In this document: positions 59,046 through 64,000 of the stretch, piece after piece | Layout of the letters: each line of letters starts with the position of its first letter | How positions within the stretch are numbered: position 1 is the first letter of the stretch | NCBI GenBank assembly: GCA_964371615.1 | Contig: CAYJMS010000001.1 | Span: 1,178,001-1,242,000, forward strand | Reading direction: 5' to 3' | From: SpSt-333 sp964371615 | GTDB lineage: Bacteria; Bacteroidota; Ignavibacteria; UBA10030; UBA8401 | Length of the DNA stretch: 64,000 nt | Program-made: the position numbers and the translations under genes | Notes under the pieces: generated by a model | The model's database searches: none | The model's input: only the letters and a program-made list of their open reading frames with translations | What the model was told of the DNA's origin: nothing

Positions 59046-59057
59046 TTAGGTTGTTTT
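59046..59057. repeat. Left copy of a 12-bp inverted repeat flanking the gene at 59056
   Basis: TTAGGTTGTTTT here and AAAACAACCTAA at 59680-59691 are exact inverted repeats on either side of one gene. Confidence 0.4.
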
Positions 59058-59664
59058 AGTAATTGAGAGGTCCATACTCAGGATTATATATGCCATACCC
59101 AAATACTTTGTTTTCTCGTAAATAAAATACGATTTGATACTTTTTAAATGAATAACCTCGGACTGTTCCATCTTTGGATTTTGTAATATCCGATGGCTCT
59201 CCAAAAAAATCTTTAACGCTTTTAAGGTCGTAGTTGTAAAATTGACGATTAAGTAACTTTGGAGAGTCATAATCCCAATCCGAACAAGAATATATTATGG
59301 CGGATACTTTATCATTTTTGAAATACACTTCATAAACTTTTACACGCCACGAATATTCTGTCTTATCATAAATCCAACTTGAGTTTATTTCATCATTAAA
59401 ATGATTATCACCTTTGATAAACGTTACATCCTCTTTTGAAGAACCTAAGCTTATATCCCAAAATGTTGAAGCGAGTGTTGGATATTGGAAACTTAAACTC
59501 GGAAGTATAAATTTATATATTCCAAAACCTGATAGACCTAAAACAACAACAATAATCATCCATTTTGATATTTTCTTCCAATTCCATCTATCTTTTGTAG
59601 AATTAAAAAGTAACACCAATCCGATAATTAATGCTGACAAAAATATTGATAGACCAAGATTCAT
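59056..59664 (-). CDS. Unknown membrane-anchored protein, BamE-like motif
   Basis: 202 aa. Two N-terminal helices (about 4-20 and 33-53) followed by an exposed domain. The domain begins WDISLGSSKEDVTFIKGD near residue 68, similar to the LGxSKEEVxxxxGxP turn of BamE/SmpA-type and related lipoprotein domains. It continues with strand-like segments (KVYEVYFKNDKVSAIIYS, YSFKKYQIVFYLRENKVFG). Not a confirmed family. AGAGGAA precedes the ATG. Flanked by an exact 12-bp inverted repeat. Confidence 0.55.
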   Translation of the reverse strand: MNLGLSIFLSALIIGLVLLFNSTKDRWNWKKISKWMIIVVVLGLSGFGIYKFILPSLSFQYPTLASTFWDISLGSSKEDVTFIKGDNHFNDEINSSWIYDKTEYSWRVKVYEVYFKNDKVSAIIYSCSDWDYDSPKLLNRQFYNYDLKSVKDFFGEPSDITKSKDGTVRGYSFKKYQIVFYLRENKVFGYGIYNPEYGPLNY

Positions 59665-59679
59665 AAATTCCTCTTGTTC

Positions 59680-59691
59680 AAAACAACCTAA
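59680..59691. repeat. Right copy of the 12-bp inverted repeat
   Basis: AAAACAACCTAA, the exact reverse complement of 59046-59057, placed just upstream of the ribosome binding site of the leftward gene between them. Confidence 0.4.
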
Positions 59692-59779
59692 CGGATTAAA
59701 GATAAACCGCGTTGTAACTCTACCGCCGCACTTTATATGGATACCTTTATCTCATATTGAATGAAACATCTAGTTACCA

Positions 59780-59956
59780 CTAATTATTCCTAATTTGTTT
59801 ATCAATATCATCCTTCAACTTCCTCACTTCATTCTTCACTTCTAATTCAGTGAGTATCCCTTTTTTCTGTAAAAGATTTATTATTGCCTGAATCATTACA
59901 GCATTATTCAGTGTTAATAATTCAGAACTGATGGGTTTGGAATTGTCTTGTGGCAT
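59780..59956 (-). CDS. Small 58-aa protein, unknown
   Basis: A short open frame of 58 codons starting at ATG 59956 with GAGAGGG about seven bases upstream and stopping at TAG 59780. The protein is almost entirely helical: a polar start (MPQDNSKPISSEL), a hydrophobic helix (NAVMIQAIINLLQKKGI) and a charged heptad-like end (LEVKNEVRKLKDDIDKQIR), compatible with a small coiled coil or dimeric DNA- or protein-binding module. It fits the strand and spacing of the neighbouring leftward genes. No family recognised. Confidence 0.55.
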   Translation of the reverse strand: MPQDNSKPISSELLTLNNAVMIQAIINLLQKKGILTELEVKNEVRKLKDDIDKQIRNN

Positions 59957-60028
59957 GGTGAACGCCCTCTCAATACATTATTATTAATTGGTTTCAAGTG
60001 GGCGAGATTATTTTTGTATTTCAAATAT

Positions 60029-60670
60029 TTAACGTTGGTATACAGTTATACGCCAAATATGTTCGGTTGTATCATAGTGTATTTTGTCTCTGTAATGTTT
60101 TAATAATAATATTCCCGAATCAGCTTTGGAAAAATTAAAATAAAAGCCTCTACTATTGTTAGTTGTATCTAACGGGAGCACCGTATACTCAACACCATAT
60201 TTGTTTTTTACTTCCAATAATATGGTTTTTAATAATCTTGTTGTGTCATAATAGTTTTCATATTGATTTTGATATGCGTTGCTTTTTTGTCTCTCTTGAT
60301 AATACAATAATTTATATTTTTTCGTAGAATCAAGTTCTTCTTTAAACGCAGTTTCAAACAATATCCTACCACGTTCTGAATTAGATTGTCTTGATAATAT
60401 TTCTAAATACTCATCAATAAATTCATCCAAAGTATAATATTTATCCTCAATCTTAATTGATTTTTCTTTAATGTAAAAATTTAAAGTAGAAGAATAAGAA
60501 TTTATTGTTTGATTATAAACAGAATCATTATGTCGCATTATAGAAAGTAATGTATCCCTTTGTTCTATTTGATATTGCAAATGATTATTTTGTTCGTAGG
60601 CAATGTATAATAGTAATCCCAACAAGAATGTGATAAATGTTATTATCATTTTGGAGGATGATATATTCAT
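60029..60670 (-). CDS. Unknown protein: one membrane helix plus exported coiled coil
   Basis: 213 aa, unrecognised. A single N-terminal helix (about 8-25, IITFITFLLGLLLYIAY) is followed by a long helical, Gln/Asn/Tyr-rich region (about 27-160, including LEILSRQSNSERGRILFET and YYQERQKSNAYQNQYENYY). A short beta-rich end contains two similar elements. The positive-inside rule is weak, but the body is probably periplasmic. It overlaps the 60667 gene by four bases; the two share the same layout and may interact. Confidence 0.55.
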   Translation of the reverse strand: MNISSSKMIITFITFLLGLLLYIAYEQNNHLQYQIEQRDTLLSIMRHNDSVYNQTINSYSSTLNFYIKEKSIKIEDKYYTLDEFIDEYLEILSRQSNSERGRILFETAFKEELDSTKKYKLLYYQERQKSNAYQNQYENYYDTTRLLKTILLEVKNKYGVEYTVLPLDTTNNSRGFYFNFSKADSGILLLKHYRDKIHYDTTEHIWRITVYQR

Positions 60671-60957
60671 TTATTCTTACCTTTTATATCAGCAATTACA
60701 ATTTCAAGATTATTTATTTTTTTCCCATATATATCTAAAAATGTATTACGATACTTTTCCCTTTCATCTTCTATTTCTTTTATATGCTTTAACTTTAAAT
60801 CATTAATAATAATATTATTTCTGGTTTCCTGAACGGTTACACCGACTTGATAGCCTGCCGTAAACAATACACAAATACTACCAAATACTCCTACTGCTTT
60901 TGAAAAAGAAGTATGATACCACTTCACAGATTCAGTATTATTTATCTTCTGTGTCAT
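60667..60957 (-). CDS. Small protein: one membrane helix plus coiled coil
   Basis: 96 aa, unrecognised. Residues 19-41 (AVGVFGSICVLFTAGYQVGV) form one membrane helix, preceded by a short cytoplasmic start and followed by a charged coiled-coil segment (LKHIKEIEDEREKYRNTFLD). ATGA overlap with the next gene implies translation in fixed ratio with it. The size and layout recall phage spanin or other envelope-spanning pairs, but there is no lipoprotein partner and no adjacent lysin, so that is only a thought. Confidence 0.55.
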   Translation of the reverse strand: MTQKINNTESVKWYHTSFSKAVGVFGSICVLFTAGYQVGVTVQETRNNIIINDLKLKHIKEIEDEREKYRNTFLDIYGKKINNLEIVIADIKGKNK

Positions 60958-61081
60958 CGTTCTGTTAATAAACCTACTTATATGATTCGTAATACAGAGA
61001 AAGTCTTATAATCACAATAATGATTTCCGTAAAGATAATAATGCTATTTTAACTTCGGTATACTTAATATGTTCATTAACT

Positions 61082-61582
61082 TTATTCTCCATTATCTGAT
61101 TTCATAATTATTTCTAATTTTGATTTGTTAATGATATGAGAACCCCAATATCTAATTCCAAAGACTAAAAGAGTATTACCTAAAAGTGATGCTAAGATTA
61201 TCCACTCACCATTAAAGATAGATGCTATGATTGCAATCGGAAGAATTCCTATTCCCATAATTAACAAACCAATAATTAACGCTACAATACCCCAAATATT
61301 ATATGTTACAAGTAATGAAAGCATCCACAATAATACTCCAAAGTAATATGATATTATCAATATCGCATACCCTACGCCCAATTTAATTCTATTGATGAAA
61401 CTAAGGGGAAGTAATACAATGATTAGAAATGTGAAAATATAAAATCCATAATCCTGTATTATGGTGTATACGCTTGCAACAAAGAATATAATTGTATCAG
61501 TAAACAAAATAATTGATAATATTAATGCAAGCGGAAGGACAATAAATACTAACGATGTAAAAGATGAGAGTATATTTTTCAT
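61082..61582 (-). CDS. Unknown polytopic membrane protein
   Basis: 166 aa, very hydrophobic, with five likely helices (about 7-30, 33-58, 68-92, 95-122 and 126-148). The Gly/Ile-rich IVALIIGLLIMGIGILPIAI segment is notable. No family recognised and no charged motif inside the membrane that would suggest transport. Starts 15 bases after the secreted Cys/His protein on the same strand. Confidence 0.55.
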   Translation of the reverse strand: MKNILSSFTSLVFIVLPLALILSIILFTDTIIFFVASVYTIIQDYGFYIFTFLIIVLLPLSFINRIKLGVGYAILIISYYFGVLLWMLSLLVTYNIWGIVALIIGLLIMGIGILPIAIIASIFNGEWIILASLLGNTLLVFGIRYWGSHIINKSKLEIIMKSDNGE

Positions 61583-61597
61583 ATTACTAGAGCCAGT

Positions 61598-61927
61598 CTA
61601 TTTATGTTGCCAACAATACGATGAACCTGCCTGTGCATTCCTTTTACACTGTGTTCCCTTTTTAGTAATAGCCTGACAGCGAGTCGTAACGGGCTGGGTT
61701 TTCTTAGAATCAGATTGTTTAATAGTTGTAGAATCTTTAATTACAGTGGTGGCTTTTGTAGAAGATGAACCGCCATGTTGCCAGCAATATGAAGACCCAG
61801 CAGCAGCCTGACGCTTACATTGTGTCCCTTTTTTAGTTGTCGCTTGACATTGTCCAGATAAGGCTAGAGATGAAAGAAGGGCGGTTGTGATGAGTAAGAT
61901 TAGTAAAATCTTGAATTTCCGCAACAT
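61598..61927 (-). CDS. Secreted protein with two Cys/His modules (DUF5763-like)
   Basis: 109 aa: signal peptide (about 1-26, LLILLITTALLSSLALSG), then two near-identical modules CQATTKKGTQCKRQAAAG and CQAITKKGTQCKRNAQAG, each continuing SSYCWQH. The spacing C-x9-C-x10-C-x2-H is identical in both, and a 30-residue Ser/Thr/Lys linker joins them. Small proteins with this module occur in Bacteroidota and are named DUF5763-like; metal binding (three Cys and one His) or disulfides are possible. AGGAGGT gives a strong ribosome binding site. Function unknown. Confidence 0.75.
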   Translation of the reverse strand: MLRKFKILLILLITTALLSSLALSGQCQATTKKGTQCKRQAAAGSSYCWQHGGSSSTKATTVIKDSTTIKQSDSKKTQPVTTRCQAITKKGTQCKRNAQAGSSYCWQHK

Positions 61928-62027
61928 ATTAGACCTCCTAATATTGTTTCTGGAATATGATTTATATATCCGCTAAATTCTGCCATATTGTAATGAATAT
62001 ATTCAGAACATGCCATAGGGGCGTAAA

Positions 62028-62705
62028 ATGAAATATTTACTATGTGGATTAATTGTTTTGCCATTGATATTCATTGGATGTGGAAAAACGGAAGTAAATG
62101 GCGAAGTCTTTATTGTAAATCAAGATACTGGTAATATTAAATTAGGTCTTGTAACATTATATTTTATGACAGAGAAGCAATACAAAACTGCATATGACAC
62201 AACTAGCCTAGTGTATTTAAATTACATATCAGTTCTCAACGAATTAGATTCAATAGATAATTATAATACTTCAATAAAGGAATACTCTGTCTGGAAAGAC
62301 CTTGTGAATAAATATAAAAAGGTTCGTACGTCTCAGCATAATGAACTAAGAGACTATTATACCGACAGCGATAGAAAAACAACTGCTATAAGAATTATAG
62401 AATGTGAAAATACAATGAATGAATATCTTAATCGTTCAAGGAGTTATCAACGATTTATTACTGATAAGAGAGCAACACAATTTGTTATTGAAAAGTATTT
62501 AGATAGTGTTAAAAATGAAGTTATTTATGATAAAACTAATTCTGATGGTAAATATGGTGTAGAATTAAATACGAATACGACATATTGGGTGTATGCTAAT
62601 TCAAATAGAAATACAATTGATAACGGTGGAAAATACCTTTGGTTATTTGAATATATTCCTGACGTAAAGCCGCTATATTTGAGTAATGATAATATGATGG
62701 AGTAA
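62028..62705 (+). CDS. Unknown lipoprotein
   Basis: 225 aa. Lipoprotein signal with lipobox FIGC (Cys18). The mature start TEVNGEVFIVNQDTGNIKLG and the later NSDGKYGVELNTNTTYWVYA form the two halves of a carboxypeptidase-regulatory-like (transthyretin-type) beta domain, interrupted by a long helical insertion of about 120 residues (about 50-165, Tyr/Asp/Glu-rich). That split layout is unusual. AGGGG precedes the ATG. First rightward gene after the leftward block; its promoter may lie in the 100 bases between them. Confidence 0.6.
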   Translation: MKYLLCGLIVLPLIFIGCGKTEVNGEVFIVNQDTGNIKLGLVTLYFMTEKQYKTAYDTTSLVYLNYISVLNELDSIDNYNTSIKEYSVWKDLVNKYKKVRTSQHNELRDYYTDSDRKTTAIRIIECENTMNEYLNRSRSYQRFITDKRATQFVIEKYLDSVKNEVIYDKTNSDGKYGVELNTNTTYWVYANSNRNTIDNGGKYLWLFEYIPDVKPLYLSNDNMME

Positions 62706-62775
62706 ATAATAAAGCCAGTCAATTAACAGACTCTTCCTGTTGTATGTTAGAATATTAATGATAGATGGTGTAATT

Positions 62776-63147
62776 ATGAAGAATAAATTAACGAAAGTAG
62801 TTTTATTATTATTAGCATCCGTGATATTATTATATTATGGTTATGATTACTACTCAAAACGTGAACTTCGTGAATTATGCAATACAACAGATAAATTTGT
62901 TGAGTCGCTATACACTACATACGAAAGTTATGGATTATTAGGTGGGACACCAGAATCTGTTGCTGATGGTCTTTACACAGTTCGCCCTATTGGAAGACTG
63001 ATAAACGTGAAGATTGAAAAATTTGTCAATGATGATGTGTATGAAGATTTGAGATTATATTTAGAAAAATATTACAAAGATAATCATAGAGTTAATAGAG
63101 TTTATATATCAGGTGGTGGAACGGTAATGATTGACTGTAGAAATTGA
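62776..63147 (+). CDS. Unknown exported or membrane-anchored protein
   Basis: 123 aa from ATG 62776: one N-terminal helix (about 6-24, VVLLLLASVILLYYGYDYY) and a soluble domain of about 100 residues with a helical half (NTTDKFVESLYTTYESYG) and a strand-like end (RVNRVYISGGGTVMIDC). An earlier in-frame ATG at 62758 is possible. No family recognised. Seventy bases after the lipoprotein gene on the same strand. Confidence 0.5.
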   Translation: MKNKLTKVVLLLLASVILLYYGYDYYSKRELRELCNTTDKFVESLYTTYESYGLLGGTPESVADGLYTVRPIGRLINVKIEKFVNDDVYEDLRLYLEKYYKDNHRVNRVYISGGGTVMIDCRN

Positions 63148-63234
63148 TATTTACAATTCAGGAAACACATATACAAATAAAAATCGCAAGAGCCTCGCTA
63201 TCATGGAGACTCCATTTATTAATTCATTTCTTTA

Positions 63235-64000
63235 CTAAAATTGTATTCTATTAATACTATTCAACAATGTTGTCGGCAGTAAATGTGAATATGTATTGGC
63301 TGTTAATACAGGTGAACTATGACCGAGTATCTTCTGAACTTCAAATATTGACACTCCAGAATTCACAAGTGCCGAGGCAGCTGAATGTCGTAATGAATGA
63401 AAAGTATAATCCGGGTTTAATTTCGCATTTGTAACACATTTTTTGAAATAATGGGTAATATATGATTCAGTGAACTTATAGCCATTTTCCTTTTCAAAGA
63501 CATATATCCGCTGTTTCTTCCCATTCAATATGTTGTAGACTACCTCATGCATCGGAACTACCCTACTCTTGCCCGTCTTAGTCTGAAATATTTCATCACT
63601 GGATATCAAAATCTGCCGTTTTGCTAAATCTACATTACTCCATCTAAGATTAACTGCCTCTGAAAGCCTCATCCCTGTAAGATAAGTAACAGTAAATATG
63701 TCCCGTATTATGTCAGAATTGGCATGTGAACAAATCTTGTCCAATTCATCCTTTGAAATATACTTCGCCTTACTATTAACAGTTTTAATTTGTGAAATCT
63801 TACTGAACGGATTCTTAGAAAGATATTCTTGTTTCACAGCGTAACTAAATACTGCCTTAGAAGCCCGTATATACATATTTACAGAGACAGGAGACAATCC
63901 CCTTTTTATCAGGCGTTGTTTATACTGCTCAATGTCAGAGACTGTATATGCATCCAACTTCTTATTGCCAATTAAACTAATAACGAATGATACTGCGTAA
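63235..64000 (-). CDS. Third tyrosine integrase, N-terminus outside window
   Basis: The frame is open to the window edge, so the first part of the gene is missing; about 254 residues are visible. Catalytic set complete: Arg in TGMRLSEAVNLRW, Lys in FQTKTGKSR, HxLRH in FHSLRHSAAS, His in LGHSSPV and Tyr in NTYSHLLP. The core-binding domain (YKQRLIKRGLSPVSVNMYIR) starts near the edge. It is related to both other integrases here and points leftward into the island. A third recombinase in about 10 kb suggests nested insertions. Confidence 0.9.
   Translation of the reverse strand, partial: YAVSFVISLIGNKKLDAYTVSDIEQYKQRLIKRGLSPVSVNMYIRASKAVFSYAVKQEYLSKNPFSKISQIKTVNSKAKYISKDELDKICSHANSDIIRDIFTVTYLTGMRLSEAVNLRWSNVDLAKRQILISSDEIFQTKTGKSRVVPMHEVVYNILNGKKQRIYVFEKENGYKFTESYITHYFKKCVTNAKLNPDYTFHSLRHSAASALVNSGVSIFEVQKILGHSSPVLTANTYSHLLPTTLLNSINRIQF

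Larger units (their letters stand above)
52941..64000. mobile_element. Integrative element at tRNA-Thr, right end beyond window
   Basis: Inferred from a tRNA gene followed by a tyrosine integrase, a sharp shift to AT-rich sequence from about 54.1 kb, three related integrases, a phage-replication-like protein and a string of unrecognised small proteins. The left junction is probably within the tRNA 3' end. No convincing copy of that end is present further right, so the other junction must lie outside, or has diverged. Two nested elements are also possible given the second and third integrases. Confidence 0.6.

Noticed and set aside
60028..61063. Similar TTTAAC..GGTATAC words near 60028 and 61047 as a direct repeat
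   Set aside because: Only about 14 of 16 bases match, one copy is coding (end of the 60029 gene), and flanks do not align; chance in AT-rich DNA is adequate.
63193..63200. CCTCGCTA, matching part of the tRNA-Thr 3' end, as attR
   Set aside because: Only eight exact bases (with a nearby CAAG). A given 8-mer has roughly a one in six chance of turning up on one strand of this element, and the flanks do not extend the match.
57447..63234. Integron cassette array (attC sites) in the small-gene block
   Set aside because: A few GTTAGGT and TATAACAAG-like words occur but no paired RYYYAAC/GTTRRRY sites of the right form between genes, and genes lie on both strands.
1..64000. CRISPR array or Cas genes
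   Set aside because: No regularly spaced direct repeats and no Cas-like protein were seen.

Overview
The window looks like chromosome of a Bacteroidota-lineage bacterium, most likely from the Ignavibacteria/Chlorobi side. Three large secreted proteins end in the type IX secretion (Por) sorting domain, with the family phrase 'QN(F/Y)PNPFNPVT..(L/I)RFS'. Many genes nevertheless have strong AGGAGG-type ribosome binding sites and TTGACA-17-TATWTT promoters, which fits Ignavibacteria better than classical Bacteroidetes. This placement is inference; no rRNA or full marker set is present.

Bases 1-9.7 kb are housekeeping: aspS (5' end cut off), a split AtuA-like pair, prfB with its programmed frameshift, a LolC/E-LolD lipoprotein exporter, and groES-groEL under a promoter overlapped by a perfect CIRCE operator. 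From 9.7 to 24.2 kb come an M24 peptidase, an unusual SDR, argH, and a long leftward ribosomal/translation operon (prs-rplY-pth-rpsF-rpsR-rplI). These are followed by bioY, a PolB-type exonuclease, an AI-2E family permease, recX-recA, thpR, cinA, pgpA and pgsA.

From 24.2 to 36.1 kb surface and transport functions dominate: a T9SS-secreted phospholipase-D-fold putative nuclease, a TPR/EamA/TrmH operon, a sugar ABC importer without its ATPase, a class A beta-lactamase-like hydrolase lacking the deacylating Glu, and a ten-repeat FG-GAP secreted protein. From 36.2 to 52.6 kb there are a catalytically decayed tyrosine recombinase, leuS, a tightly overlapping envelope-polysaccharide operon (two paralogous GT2 enzymes around an MsbA-type flippase and an O-antigen ligase-like protein), DUF1844, nadK, a thioredoxin-like lipoprotein, a heme-motif lipoprotein, a 5'-nucleotidase, a class II photolyase and a T9SS-secreted esterase.

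At 52.89 kb a tRNA-Thr(CGT) gene is followed at once by a tyrosine integrase, and base composition drops to AT-rich from about 54.1 kb to the window end. I read this as an integrative element inserted at the tRNA. It carries two integrases around an unknown small gene and a 51-base symmetric palindrome, then a phage-replication-like protein. A leftward block follows: a zinc-ribbon protein, mostly unrecognised membrane proteins, a 58-aa gene and a secreted protein with two Cys/His modules. Two rightward exported proteins and a third integrase, cut by the window end, complete it. The unrecognised membrane/secreted cluster and the palindrome are the best candidates for something undescribed. Nothing in the sequence proves a function for them.
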